64,000 bases of DNA from Rhynchospora pubera (GCA_028095005.1 CM051459.1:146796901-146860900); one strand, 5' to 3'; shown: positions 1 through 11,357, counted from the stretch's first letter. The notes: generated from the letters alone by a model not told the origin. Numbers and translations: made by a program.

Positions 1-1527
1 TGTTCGGAGAAGGCTATGTGGCTTGGAGCAATGGAGGATGAAATGAACTCGTTGTATCTCAATGAGACTTGGGAGTTGGTTAAACTTCCTAAGGGAAAGA
101 AGGCATTGAAAAATAGGTGAGTATTTGTGTTGAAAAATGAAGCCGATGGTTCTAAACGGCATTAGGCAAGGTTAGTAGTCAAGGGCTATGGACAAAAACA
201 TGGTGTTGACTTTAATGAGATATTCTCTCCCGTTGTGAAGCATAGTTCCATAAGGGTTGTTTTGTCATTGGTGGCTAACTTAGACTTGGAGCTTGTGCAA
301 CTTGATATCAAGACGGCTTTCTTGCATGGTGACTTGGATGAGGAGATCTATATGTCACAACCGGAAGGTTTTGTTGATGAATCAAATCCTAATCTTGTGT
401 GTAGATTGAAGAAGGGGTTGTATGGTTTGAAGCAAGCCTCTCGGCAATGGTACAAGAAGTTTGATACTTTTATGCAAGAAGAAGGTTTTGAAAGAAGTGG
501 CTATGATCATTGTGTCTACATGAAAGGAAAGGTGGGTGGCACTTTCACCTTGTTGTTACTTTATGTTGATGACATGTTGATTGCTAGTAATGATCATGAT
601 GAGATTAAGTCTCTTAAGCTTGATATGTCTAAGAGGTTTGCAACCAAGGATCTTGGCGAAGCAAGAAAAATATTGGGCATGCGGATTCATAGGGATCGGG
701 GGAGAGGCAAGCTTTGGTTAAGTCAAACGGAATATGTTGATAAAGTCCTTGAGAGGTTTGACATGGTGAATTGCAAACCGGTGACTACACCTTTGGCCGG
801 TCATTTTAAGTTGTCTAAAAAGAATTCTCCAAAGAATGCTCAAGAGAGATTGAAGATGGAAAAGGTTCCATACTTATCGGCCGTTGGTAGCTTGATGTAT
901 GCTATGGTGTGCACACGGCCGGACATTGCACATGCAGTGGGAGTTGTCTCTCGATATATGTCTAACCCGGGATGGGAGCATTGGTAAGCGGTGAAGTGGA
1001 TACTTCGGTACTTGAAAGGTACTCGTGGCTTGCGGTTATGTTTTGGAGGAAATTCTAAATTGGCAATTGAAGGGTATGTTGATGCCGATCATGCGGGTTG
1101 TAGTGAGACAAGGAAGTCCACGACGGGCTTTGTCTTTACTATCGGTGGTGGAGCCGTTAGTTGGATGTCTCGACTACAAGACATTGTTGCTTTGTCATCC
1201 ACGGAATTGGAGTATGTCGCATTGACCGAGGCGGTGAAGGAAATGCTTTGGTTGAAAAGGTTGCTTGCACAACTTGGGTTGAAGCAAATGGAGTATGTGG
1301 TGCATTGTGATAATCAAGGTGCCATACATCTTTCAAAGAATGCGGCATATCACTCAAGAACTAAGCACATTGATGTGCGATACCACTTCATTCGTGATGT
1401 TCTAGACCATAGGCAACTAGTCGTGAGAAAGATTCACACGAAGGAGAATGTTGCCGATATGTTCACGAAGGTGGTGCCTCCCGACAAGGTAATGTTTTGT
1501 AGGAGGCAATCCGGGTTGGTTGAGTAA
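1..1527 (+). pseudogene. Ty1/copia pol 3' fragment (reverse transcriptase + RNase H), broken
   Basis: The plus strand encodes the end of a copia polyprotein that enters from outside the window. Visible RT landmarks are TAFLHGDLDEEIYM, YGLKQASRQWYKKF and the catalytic YVDDMLIAS. RNase H landmarks are YVDADHAG, LSSTELEYVAL, HSRTKHIDVRYHFIRD and ENVADMFTK. The frame runs through to the stop near 1527 but is interrupted by in-frame stops at 118-120 (TGA), 163-165 (TAG) and 985-987 (TAA). The element is therefore non-functional in pol. A matching LTR follows downstream. The YVDD box and the gene order RT then RNase H place it in Ty1/copia. The Tork-like style is an impression, not a test. Confidence 0.93.
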
Positions 1528-1603
1528 CTCGGGTGTGTTTGGAGCGAGGTGCAAGGTGTGTGCTTGTGTGATCAAGTGGGAGCTTTGTCTTCAAGTGGGA
1601 AAT

Positions 1604-2113
1604 TGTTATTGTATGAAGCCAAATGATAATGGGCCGTGGCCCATGCTGGCCCATACGGAAAGAAAACAAAAGGGACGAAAGGAGAGTCTCTGTGCGCGCA
1701 TCATTTCCAGAGAAGGAACTTCTCTCTTGTCTTCTCCAAAGCTATCTAGGGTTTTGCTATTTCTCTTGAATCTCTTGTTAATTCCACTTCTAAATTGTGA
1801 GAGAGTGTGAGTGAGAGAGAGAGGAAGGTTGATAGCTTGATGATCTCCATGTACTTGTAAGATAACTCTTGATTTAGTGGATTTGCACCGATCGCTCCCG
1901 TGATTTTTCCCTTTCGGGTTTCCACGTAAAATCTTGTGTCTCTCTTTATTTTCTTGTGCTTGATTGTGCTATTGTTGTTTGGTTCTCAAGTGGTACCATT
2001 ATAGCTTTGTTCTTGCGGGTTTGTTTTATGCCCGTCACGTGTTTGTCGAAATTACTACCTCCTTGTTCACTTGACTTCCGCTGTGCCTAGACACCTGTGA
2101 GCGTGTCCCAACA
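1604..2113 (+). repeat. 3' LTR of the decayed copia element
   Basis: A 510-bp segment begins TGTTAT and ends CCCAACA, so it has the TG...CA ends with a short inverted TGTT/AACA typical of LTRs. It follows the RNase H end by about 77 bp, and a purine-rich stretch (tcaagtgggaa) lies just before it as the likely polypurine tract. The partner 5' LTR is outside the window, so LTR divergence cannot be read. The boundaries rest on the terminal motifs only. Confidence 0.7.
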
Positions 2114-2300
2114 GTGTGGGCGCATTTTCTAGTACTATTAAATAAAAGTAGGAACAATGCACGGGTCAATGTGACAGGTAGACAGAACATGATAAACAAA
2201 CAAAAGGTTTCATATTTCTCGTAATGAAGTCACCATGTCCTTTTAACTAAATTAAATTATAATATGCATAATAGCATAGACACTGCCGGTTTCAGACGTC

Positions 2301-2930
2301 TTAGGCCAAATAATGAGACCACGTTACACCAACATTAACCTGACATGCAGCGCCTCTGAAAGTCCTCACTTCATGGCCAGTTAACCTAGCAACAGACTCA
2401 AATTTCTCATCCTGGATGATTTCATCATGTGGTGTGCCAGTGATGCTGCACCGCCAGATGTCCTCGTAAATGGTGAGAGAGGAATTAACTGGAACTGCAG
2501 TTTTAGATCTTGCAAGTGGAAGTTGTGCAATCCTATTCTCGCAAGGACTAATCTCGATGGAGATGCCTTCATTTTTATCAGTCTTAAACAGGACGCTCCT
2601 ACCATCCTCACCAAGGTTCGAATTTTGTGCAGTTACCAATCCACCAACAGTAGTTGAGGTAAATTGGCAGTTTGAGAGTGTAACATCTACATGAGCCACT
2701 ATGCCATGCCTATAAGCAGCATATTTCACTTCTATCGGACCGAATTGGCTGTCGACCCTCCTGGACATGATAGTGTCGAAGTAGCAATAGAACATATGGT
2801 TCCACAGCAGTTTGTTGTCACTGCCCTCAAACTGATCAGCAGGAGCTTCATATCTAAATAGATAGGGATAAATCTCTATGCTATCATTTGGCACTATGAT
2901 GGTATCAGCACCCAGAAGCTTGATAAAACC
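2301..2930 (-). pseudogene. DUF6598-like gene, isolated last exon
   Basis: An open stretch of 209 codons on the minus strand is homologous to the last exon of the complete family members at 11358-13235 and 61268-63087. Shared landmarks are YLFRYEAPADQF, QFGPIEVKYAAY, the signature RIAQLPLARSK and a terminal NVGVTW. It starts after a good acceptor (tttgctttag, 2931 side) at the conserved first codon GGT. The intron 3' end upstream (ATTGATGATAAAACTGAC, ATGCAATTG) also matches that of its paralogues. No 5' exons can be found between here and the next gene; a LINE relic occupies part of that space. The frame is intact, but the gene is probably a truncated copy. Function of the family is unknown. 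Confidence 0.7.
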
Positions 2931-3419
2931 CTAAAGCAAAACAATTGCATGTCCCAGTCAGTTTTATCATCAATACAGTACCTAACACAAAACATATAAT
3001 TACTGCTTTGATTAGTTTGGCTATGTGTACTCACACTATTTTCAAATTGGAAGAACGAACAGTTAAATTATCCCTCATACCATGGAGAACATACAAGGGT
3101 GAGCCTCAGATATGTTCAGCATATGAAAGATGATATGATAACTTATTTGTTTAATCTCATTTTTTTTCCCTGTAAGTTCATGTAATCAATAATAACGGAG
3201 TGTGGAATTAATAAAATTTATAAAATTTTTTGCCAGTTGAGTTTTTAATAACAGAATATTATGTACTTGTGCCTATAATGCGACCATAAGATCATAAAGC
3301 TACATGCTTTTTCTCTTTAAAATTAAATTGTTTCCGGTGAAACTGCTGAGGTCTCTTCCTAAGAGCTGAGATCGTGTGATTTTAACTTCCTCCGTTCTTT
3401 CTACAATCCCAATTTTCTT
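2931..3419. other. Intron remnant and AT-rich spacer
   Basis: The first ~60 bp (minus strand sense) are the conserved 3' end of the family's second intron. The rest is AT-rich with no ORF, tRNA or terminal repeats that I can support. Confidence 0.5.
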
Positions 3420-3775
3420 CATGTCAGTATTTAAGTTGCCAAAGTGGGTTGTAAATGCAATTGACAAGATTAGACGTACTTTGTTTGGAGAGGTAATGGC
3501 TCAGGGAGTTCAGGGGTCAATCTATTAGCCTGGGATAGAGTTCGCTTGCCGAGTTACAATGGCGGTTTCAGATTGCTGAATCTCAGTCTTCATAATGTTT
3601 CTCTGTTATTGAGATGGCTTTGGCGAATCTACAACTCACCTGACTCACAGTGCGCTTCCAATACGCGATTGTTATATGGGAAAAGAAACGCCAACAGTCC
3701 ACCTATCGCCTGGAACTTAAAAGGGATCTTTCTTCTGGAAAACACATTAAAAAATCAACACTTTAGATTCTGACC
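3420..3775 (+). pseudogene. LINE (L1-type) reverse-transcriptase C-terminal relic
   Basis: Two short frames read as plant L1 ORF2 beyond the RT core. The first is SVFKLPKWVVNAIDKIRRT (3426 onward). After broken sequence the second reads NGGFRLLNLSLHNVSLLLRW (3560s). In intact plant LINEs these motifs sit side by side before the zinc-finger domain. The 6.4-kb LINE at 36944-43307 has the same pair (VLDKINSMVRGFFW, GGLGLRDF) on the minus strand but is clearly a different lineage. The relic is about 350 bp, with stops and at least one frameshift. Confidence 0.75.
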
Positions 3776-3935
3776 AACATCAGTATATAGAAAAATAACA
3801 ACAGCCATGCACTTACAGCAACATCATGTCAACTAAATTCAAACTCCAGAGCATCATCAATTTTACAACGAGACAAAACACGATAACATGAGGTTCCTAG
3901 TGAGCTGACCACTGTAATTCTTAATTATACTAAAC

Positions 3936-4783
3936 TTAACCATAAAAACGATTTCCAAGGCGGCATTGAGGCTTGTCAGGCCATGTGACAGATACATTAA
4001 CTTGACATGCAGCGCCTTCGATAGTATTCATCTCTTGGTCACCTAAAATAGCAGTAAATTCAAGCTTCTTTTTATCAGCTATTGGTTGATTTTGTGTGCC
4101 AGTGACACTACTTTGCCAGATGCTCACATAAATAGTGAGCGAAGAATCGATTGGATGTACAGTTTTGCATCTTGCAAGAGGAAGTTGTGCAATCCTGTCC
4201 TTGCAACCACTAATACTGATGCCGACTCCGTCACCCTTATCCCTTTTAAATAAGAAGCTAGTACCCTTTTCCCCAAGCTTAGAATTTTGTGCAGTTATCG
4301 ATCCATGAACTGTTTCCGAGGAGAATTGACAGTCAATGAGTGTTACGTCTATGCAAGCCTCTATGCCATACATATAAACAGCAAAGTTAACTTCTATTTC
4401 GCCGAATTGGGTTGGTACCCTCCTGGTCAAGAGCGTGTCAAAGATCTCTTGGAAATAAATGTCCCAGATGGGACCACCAGAATCAATTTCCTCGAACTTA
4501 TTAGCACAAGCTTGATAGCTAAATAATTGGGGAACGATAAATGTAAAATCAGACGGCATTGTGGTTATATCAGGGCCCCTAAGCTTGACAGAACCCTGAA
4601 AGCAATGAAACAAACAATTGCACGTAAGTGTCAGTTTTGGCATCAATGGAGTAGCTAGCTAGAATATATAAACAATTGCACGTCTTGGTCCAGAAGACGA
4701 GGCACTTTGGAGACCTCGTTAGCAACTTCAGTCGCACTGGGAGTGGGAGTGCTTGCTTGAGTAGGCTCAGGATCCGTTTCCAT
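3936..4783 (-). CDS. DUF6598-like gene lacking its middle exon
   Basis: The last exon (3936-4595, 219 codons plus stop) aligns along its length with the paralogues, including QFGEIEVNFAVYMYGIEA, RIAQLPLARCK and CQVNVSVTW, and begins at GGT after tttcag. An exon-1-like frame, METDPEPTQASTPTPSATEV, starts at 4783 and reads to a GT donor at 4681 (exon 4682-4783) in phase 0 with the last exon. That would leave an 86-bp intron and a 253-aa protein. In the complete genes a middle exon of about 80 codons (MDVFSVRF...LYSR) lies between. Here exon 1 reads into a VPRLLDQD that resembles the start of that exon (VPRRLMDVF), then jumps to the conserved intron 3' end. An internal deletion is therefore likely. 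Whether a short protein is made is unknown; it could equally be called a pseudogene. Confidence 0.6.
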
Positions 4784-4800
4784 GGAATCCAAACTCTGCT

Positions 4801-4803
4801 AGA

Positions 4804-4839
<36 letters not shown>

Positions 4840-5260
4840 AGAAGGTTTTCGTAGCTTCTCCAAACGGGAATTACTTAGAGTAATCAACACCTTCTGCAAT
4901 CACGCTATCAGAACGCTATCCCTCTCACCCTCACTCTCACCTTCACCCTCACTCTCATCCTGCGAATCAAACCCACACCATCTCAGATCCATTTTCGAAT
5001 CAAATCTTCACCACCTCCTTCGCTCCGCTCTCCTCACGTCGGTCTCGTCTCCGCCTCTGTCTCACATCCGCCTCTCCTCTCCTCCGCCTCGCATCCGCCT
5101 CTCCTCCGCCTCCGCCTCCGTCTCGCATCCGCCTCTCCTCTCCTCCGCCTCTCGTCTCCTCCGTCTCACCTCCACCTCCGCCTCCCGTCACTGCTCCATC
5201 TCATATACCGATCAGATCTGGTTGAGGAAGAAAGAAGGATAAGAAGAATAAAGAGATTTC
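4801..5260. repeat. GA/CT-rich and CTCCGCCTC-type low-complexity block
   Basis: A (GA)n microsatellite at 4804-4830 is followed by CTCACC runs and by many copies of a pyrimidine-rich unit (ctcctccgcctc, gcatccgcctct) between about 5020 and 5190. Long open frames here on both strands are low-complexity artefacts. The block lies upstream of the minus-strand gene at 3936-4783 and could be part of its 5' region. Confidence 0.8.
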
Positions 5261-5263
5261 TGT

Positions 5264-5870
5264 TACAATTCGGGAGTAACTAAATTACTATAGGGAATGA
5301 TATTAATCTTTGTAGGGGAGTATCTAATATCTATAAGGGAGTAAATACATTGATATCTGATTCTGCTGTTTTTTGGGAGTAACTAAATTATTGTAAGGGA
5401 GGAAATTGATCGTATAAGAGAGTAACTAATATATACAATGGAGTAAATAATATACATATCTGATTCTACTGTTGTTTGGGAGTAACTAAATAGCTATAAG
5501 GGAGTAAATAACTAATATAAAAGGAGTATCTAATATGTATGAGGGAGTAAATAATATTCAGAACTTATTTTACTGTAGTTTGGAAGTAACTAAATAACTA
5601 TAAGAGAGTAAATAAGTAGTATTAAGGAAGTATTTAATAAAAGTAAGGGAGTAAATAATATTCATATATGATTCTGTTGTTGTTTAGTAGTAACTAAATG
5701 ACTATAAGGGAGTAAATAACTAGTATAGAAGGAGTATCTAATACCTATAAGGGAGTAAATAATATTCAGAACTGATTCTACTGTTGCTTGGGAGTAACTA
5801 AAAACTATAAGGGAGTAAATAATTAGTAGTAAGGAAGTATTTAATATAAGTGAGAGAGTAACTAATATTT
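5264..5870 (+). repeat. Tandem minisatellite, ~104-bp unit, about 5-6 copies
   Basis: A recurring phrase ttctactgttgtttgggag followed by taactaaat occurs at about 5361, 5464, 5568, 5671 and 5776, giving a period of 103-105 bp. Within each unit shorter submotifs (gggagtaaataa, ggagtatctaat) recur, so the unit itself grew from a shorter AT-rich repeat. No coding potential. Confidence 0.85.
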
Positions 5871-5879
5871 AATTTCTTA

Positions 5880-6135
5880 TTCTGATAACGGCAGGACTGC
5901 GCGGCAGGGCTGGTTGACGGCGACGGGAGGGCTGCGCGACGGCAGGGCTGGGCGACGGCGACAGCAGGACTGGGCTGCGCGACAACAACGACAGGGTTGC
6001 GCGCCGGCGACGAGAAAGCGCGACGGCTGAGGACGACGGCAACGGGATGGCTGAGGACAACGGCGAGGGGGTGAGACAGGGTGAGAGTGACGCGAGGTGA
6101 GAGTGAAGTTGCGTAAGGGGCGCGCGGTTAGAGAG
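5880..6135. repeat. GC-rich degenerate repeat block
   Basis: Imperfect copies of gcgacggcagggctg occur through this 250-bp block, an abrupt change from the AT-rich minisatellite before it. Any open frame is Arg/Ala/Gly low complexity. No gene is supported. Confidence 0.6.
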
Positions 6136-6465
6136 GAACGAGTTTTTCTTTTCTGGTCAGCGATTTTTTTCCGTTTTTAGTATATGATTGCTTGATTGCG
6201 TGACTGGTTGATTGTACTTAGGGCTGTCAATATCCATCCGTTTCGCACGTTTCCGTTCCGTTCCGTCCGGAACGGAACGGAAATAGAAGAGTTTTTTGTT
6301 ACGTTTCAGCACACGGAACAGAAACGGAATGGAATACTGTTTCGTTCAGATGGACGGAACGGAAACGAAACGGCCCATTTACGTTTCGTTAATTAACGTT
6401 TTTTCGTCGGCCCAGTAATCCAGCCCAAGCCCAGCTGCTGAGAGGCGAACAAATAGGGGATCGTG

Positions 6466-6676
6466 GGGTCCGTATCCTCTGCTCACCTTTTAAGGTGAGC
6501 AGAGTGCCTACCTCTGATCCGAGCCGTTCGATCTAATCTCGACGGTTAAAATTTTTCGGGCCTTACAATCTGGTTACATGCACGGGGCTCCCTTAACCGT
6601 TAAGATTACATCTAACGGTTCAGATCAGAAGTGAGCAGAGTGCTCACCTTAAAATGTAGGCAGAGGATGTGATTCC
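6466..6676. mobile_element. Nested Mutator-type MITE
   Basis: A 211-bp foldback: the left arm (atcctctgctcacc, then gatccgagccgttcgat) is inverted in the right arm (ggttcagatcagaag, then gtaggcagaggat). A perfect 9-bp direct repeat, gggatcgtg, flanks it at 6457-6465 and 6677-6685, the duplication length typical of Mutator-like elements. The outermost ~9 bp of the terminal repeats are degenerate. Confidence 0.7.
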
Positions 6677-6907
6677 GGGATCGTGCCCTAGCCGCTCTCG
6701 CGTGTATCGCCTCGCCTCTCCCACTTCTCTCCCTCTCCTCTCCGACAGTTTCTCACTACACCCCACCCCTCTCCTCTCCGACAGTTTCTCACCACACCCC
6801 ACCCCTCTCCTTCTCCTTTTCATCTTCGACAGCCTCTCACCACACAGCCTGGTGTACGTTACTAGCGAGAGCCCACAGCCTGGGGTTGGAGATGACCCCA
6901 AGTGAAA

Positions 6908-7110
6908 GTCGGAGAATAACCTTGTCATAGCCTTGCTTATCAATTCCATGGAGGATACACTTGTACCTCAATTTATCATGTGCGATACCGTCAAAAAAAT
7001 TTGGGACACAACTTCTCTCATGTACTCTCAGAAGAAAAACAAAGCTCACATTTATGAGCTCCAAACTAGAGCTTCGAATCTATGACAGGGGGAGATGAGT
7101 GTGAAGTACA
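6908..7110 (+). pseudogene. Copia gag-like fragment inside the hAT element
   Basis: The plus frame reads ENNLVIALLINSMEDTL, then KKIWDTTSLMYSQKKNKA and IYELQTRASNL, with a stop just before QGEMSVKY. This is the conserved core of plant copia gag/UBN2-type proteins (trp-containing 'IWD', 'YSQ-KNKA-IYEL', 'QG-MSV'). Only about 65 codons remain. It was probably captured by, or inserted into, the hAT element. Confidence 0.7.
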
Positions 7111-8245
7111 AAACCTTGTCATAGCTCCAAACAACATCTTTTTCTTCGGTACAAAACAATCATGCCTTGAAGTATGTCTTTTTTACTGGTTTTTCTAATA
7201 TCTCACCTGGCGTTGTTTCTTTTTACTGGTACCAGTTGAGACTGGTATTCTTTTTTTGTAATTATTAAAAATTTATTGGTATTAATATTTTTTCTGATTT
7301 TCTGGCACTGAGTTGTTTGTAATTTAGCAACCTAGCACTGAGTGTTTGTTTGTTTCAGTCTAATTAGGATTGTAGCAAATTAATTAGGTTTGTAGGACTG
7401 GCTGGTTGGCTTTTTCATTTTCTGTTCATTTTTCTTTGCTCGATTTGTACTTAAATTTGCGATTTGTGATATATTGATATGTAATACTTATTTGGAAGAA
7501 TCTCTTTTGAAATTTTGTTTTATTTGTGAGTGTAACCTTGTCTGCTCAAGAGAGAATGGTTGTAACCAGTGTTTGTGATATACTGGTACATGGTACATGT
7601 ATTCAGAGAGTGTTATTCATTGATTTTGTCTTTAACTTGTGTTTTTTCTATTCTTTCTTTGATGCTGATACGGACTGGTACATGGTACCAGAGAATGTTT
7701 TTCTTTGATGTTGGGACGTACTGGTAAAAAGATTTGTATTGTGATTTGTATTAACTCAGAAAATCATTGTCATTTCAATGGTATGTTCTGCACGTTTGAA
7801 TATATCTTCAAATTATACTGTTTAAATGTGAGTATATAATAGAGTTGCAAAAGTTAACGTTATTAACGTTTTCTTCCGTTTAACACTGACAGAACGAAAA
7901 CGGTAGTAATTTTGGTTACGTTTTTTATTACGAAACGTAACGTAAATCATTTCTGTTACGTGCTCATGAACGGAACATAAACGTAAGAGGCTGTTTCCGT
8001 GTACGTTGTACACGTTTGACAGCCCTAATCGTACTTATCAGCCCCGTCTCCAAACTAAGTACATGTACCGATGTACGTTGGGCCCAATTTGATTTTATAA
8101 ATTAAGCGGGCCCCAATCACTGACGGGCCACGATCTAGGGTGGGATAGCAATTAGCAATGAACTAAATAAAAAATATTTTAGTTTATATCTCTCGAACTC
8201 GAAGTCGAAGAAGACCGCGGCGCGTTTAGGGCGGAGCAATCAGCA

Positions 8246-9486
8246 ATGGAAACTGGAGAAGCACCCGCACCTCCACCGCAGTCGTCCTCGTACGTCTCAT
8301 AACTAACTCAATTCTGTTTTTCCTTTCTCTGTTTTTTATCTCATCATCTCATCTCATCAAAAGGGCAGCCAGAGCCGGACGCGTGCTCGGATACAGGTGT
8401 TTTCAGCCGTGCTTGAGAACAAGAGTCATCCGAAATCTGTGACATTGGGTCACGAACGCTACTATGGCGTTCTTCTACTCCGCAGCTGCAACCGCAATTT
8501 TGCCATCTTTGATTCCAAGGTTTTAGAGTCTCACCAAGTTAATCCAGAGGTAAAAATCAAACCTCCTCTGTTTCTCTACCCCTAGAATTGAGTGATTACT
8601 TAATACACGGTGATCGAGCAGCAATTCAACTGGTTTACCAGAAACTATCTGAATGAATCAACCACTTTACAAACACAATTTTTATCTAACCCTGACTTTT
8701 CTCAAGTATTTTAGTTGAATCAGTCTGTCGGTCAGTCATTCAGTTAAAATGTTAAATTTTGTTTCAGCTTAATTAATACTGATGTAATGTAATGTTATGT
8801 TATGTAATTATCTTTCTTTCGGTTATTACTCATAGGGCCTTCTCACTCTAACCGACCCAAATTATATGGGTCATGTTCTCAGCATTCCAGTAGAGGATGA
8901 AGTACTCATACTTCCTTGGCTTATCGATGTATATTCAAGTTTGAGTTTTACGGATAACGATCAACAAGATCTGTGGAATGCTCATCAGGATAGCATGGAC
9001 AAGCTCATCTGCAGAACGATCAAGTGCCTTTCTTGCTATGATTTGCATGTGACTTTTGCGGTTTATCATGACCCTGTGGAGACTCATTTAGATGTTTATT
9101 TTGTTGGCCTTGACTCTGTTGAAGTAGGTGCTCTCCTTCGGGTTCATGGGATAGTAACTACATCAAATACTGTTCTCCCTGCCAATTCTATGTCTGAGAC
9201 TATTCTCTTCCACAAATCGAGCGGAGAGTGCGTCAGTCTCGAACCTGGCAAGTCTGTCCCTCTCCCTCTGTCAAGAAGGATGACAGTACTTCCGCGTCAA
9301 TCCACCTTGCGTGTTCATGTCAACATACAAGTATACGTTGGACATGAGGCTGAGTTCGGCATCAAAGAGACCGTAGAGTTCAATCCAAGTTCAGACTGTG
9401 CTGAAGAGTTCATTTTTCTTCCCAACCATGGTACGTTGTTAGTGAAGGCCACTTGGGTGGAGTGTGAAGTTCGCCTACTGATCTAG
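8246..9486 (+). CDS. DUF6598-like protein, three exons (291 aa)
   Basis: Exon 1 is 8246-8289 (ATG, METGEAPAPPPQ), donor gtacgt. Exon 2 is 8369-8549 after gggcag, reading QVFSAVLENK to ESHQVNPE. Exon 3 is 8836-9486 after catag, beginning GLLTLTDP. The phases fit (2, then 0), giving a continuous 291-aa product. The exon layout and motifs are those of the family: a VFS strand segment in exon 2, G-L-x-L-x-D-P at the start of exon 3, HLDVYFVGLD, PLPLSRRMTVLP, and a terminal LLVKATWVECEVRL. It is the most divergent member here: the RIAQLPLAR box reads VPLPLSRRM. Plant DUF6598 domains occur alone or in jasmonate-induced proteins. The biochemical role is not known and no catalytic motif is visible. 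The call to DUF6598 is from pattern memory. Transcription runs tail-to-tail toward the minus-strand gene at 11358-13235. Confidence 0.75.
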
Positions 9487-11110
9487 TATCAGTCTCATGC
9501 ATAATTTTGTTATCTACAGTTATTTTTATTGTATGCATGGTTACGCACTTACACTATACATTTGATTGTTTCTGTGTATTCTTATATTGGTACTGATATA
9601 GCATATCTGTCTAATCTTTTGTTACATTCTCCAAGACTATTGACCTGAACTAAAATAGTTTTCGGAGCAATAATTTGTAAATACCTAGAAAAAAATGGAT
9701 ATTACTTGGTTGTGATATCTCCACAATTTTGAAGATACAAACCAAGAATCTGCACAGAAGGGGCGCATCCTCAGCCATGGTAGGTAAAATTTTGTGGAAG
9801 TACCGATATTGTATTGGTAAAGTATTCAACATAGTAGGAAGGAGTCAGGATGAGAAAAGGTTATCATGACCAAGGATGAATACCATATTTTGAAAATGAA
9901 ATAGATTATCTGTTTCTTTATGTATACAGCCAGTTAGTTGGTATGAATGAAAAGCTTGTTGCTTGGCATGAGTCTGAATTTCCATAAATGAATGAAATAA
10001 TTATTGAATTACACAGGTGTTGTGCTTGTAATAGTCCTATTTGTGAACAAAAAATTATTTGGTAGGCTGATTTTGACGTGCCAAACTCTTTAGGCTTATA
10101 TTGCAAAAGGTCTTAAACGGATAATTTAAAGGAAAGCTGCTTTTGAAAATAGACGAAAATTGGGAATTTTAGAACTGAAAAAGTTATACAATTGGTTGTT
10201 GACGTATGAAAAAAAAACAAAAAGAAAATAACAAAGAAAGCTAGTGAATTTGGATTTGATATATCCTGTGGTGCCCGCCCTCTGGCTCTGGGTAGGCTTT
10301 CCTAGCCGATGAAAGGCAAAAGATTCACCTCAATGAACCCACAGTATGTCGTTTTGTAGAAATATATATTGAGGGACCCAGTTGATAAGTCACAGACTCA
10401 CAATTGCTCATTCCTTCTGCTCCTTTGGAAACAGAAAGGAAGAATTAAAGTTTAAACTCTTTTACTCTTTCAAAAGCAACGTGCTTCGCCTATTCAATGC
10501 ACCAATATTAATTCGACGTTCCGTTGAATTTGATGGTTTAATAGTACGTACTTGGTTTTTCCCATGTAACAGCACCGGTTTGTGTGTGATTAAAATGAAC
10601 TCTTCTTTCTTTTTCTGAATATATGATCAAACTAATGGCTTTTAAGTCTGCCAGCAAACTTTGGCGCCAAGTTAACGGAATTCATAGCTTTTTTTTTTTT
10701 TGGAGTCCAGGCAGAATAGATGAAGAATTTCGAAGGTGCACTTTGAACATAATCTATCACCAGAATACTTCCATCGCGTTTTCTCTAACACTGTTGGGAA
10801 GTATCACAGGCAAATTAACCTTAAAGATTTTCTAATGCAAAATTTCGTAGCAAGACTGATAGTAGTACATTTCTTTTCCCAACTACCATATATTAGTAAC
10901 ATCAGAACATCATCATCGTCCAATAAAATAAAGAAAACAGTCGTACAAGAAAAATAGCAACAATGGCACCAAGACACCGTACTATAACAAAAAAACATTA
11001 CAATCTCTTGACAAACACCAGCATATCATCAAACGTTGAAGAAAAACAAAAGACAGGTCAATTTAACAAATAGATAGAATGTGATGGGCACAAGTCTCTT
11101 GTTTCTTGTA

Positions 11111-11257
11111 GGTGCGTTTGGATAGGTGTGGAAGAAGGGAAGAAGTGGGAAGAAGTATTGGGAAGTGTGTAACTTTGTGAATAGTTTGGATTGTTTATAA
11201 TTTTTTTTCTTCCCATCTTTCTTCTTCCTCTTCTTCTTCTCTCATCCAAACGCACCC
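11111..11257. mobile_element. 147-bp MITE present only in duplication copy 1
   Basis: Terminal inverted repeats GGTGCGTTTGGAT / ATCCAAACGCACC, with GTA on both sides as a likely 3-bp target-site duplication. The interior is GAAG/CTTC-rich. Copy 2 of the duplication (around 61180) runs across the site without it, though copy 2 has also lost about 8 bp there. The TIR type and 3-bp duplication suggest PIF/Harbinger, without certainty. Confidence 0.75.
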
Positions 11258-11357
11258 GTAATGAAGTTGCCATCATCCTTTTAATTATAAATATTGCACA
11301 AAACTTGTGCATTAAAAACTTGTCAACAACTAAATTCGGAGATCTAAGGCCACTTAC

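Larger units (their letters stand above)
6219..8027. mobile_element. Non-autonomous hAT-like element, 1.8 kb
   Basis: Perfect 12-bp terminal inverted repeats TAGGGCTGTCAA / TTGACAGCCCTA bound the element. They are flanked by an 8-bp target-site duplication with one mismatch (attgtact at 6211-6218, atcgtact at 8028-8035). The 8-bp duplication and the TAGGG-type ends point to hAT. The subterminal ~180 bp at each end are rich in acgtttc, aacggaac and cgtaacg motifs in both orientations, as expected of transposase-binding subterminal repeats. No transposase ORF is present. It carries a nested MITE and a retrotransposon gag fragment. Confidence 0.85.

Noticed and set aside
4676..5242. 188-codon plus-strand frame
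   Set aside because: It is made almost entirely of Ser/Pro/Arg from CT-rich simple repeats. The real signal there is exon 1 of the minus-strand gene at 4682-4783.
7822..8013. Minus-strand 63-codon frame
   Set aside because: It lies wholly in the subterminal repeats of the hAT-like element.
10210..10348. Sequence present only in duplication copy 1, considered as a SINE
   Set aside because: A gtatg repeat flanks it, but no tRNA-like promoter boxes or poly-A tail could be supported.
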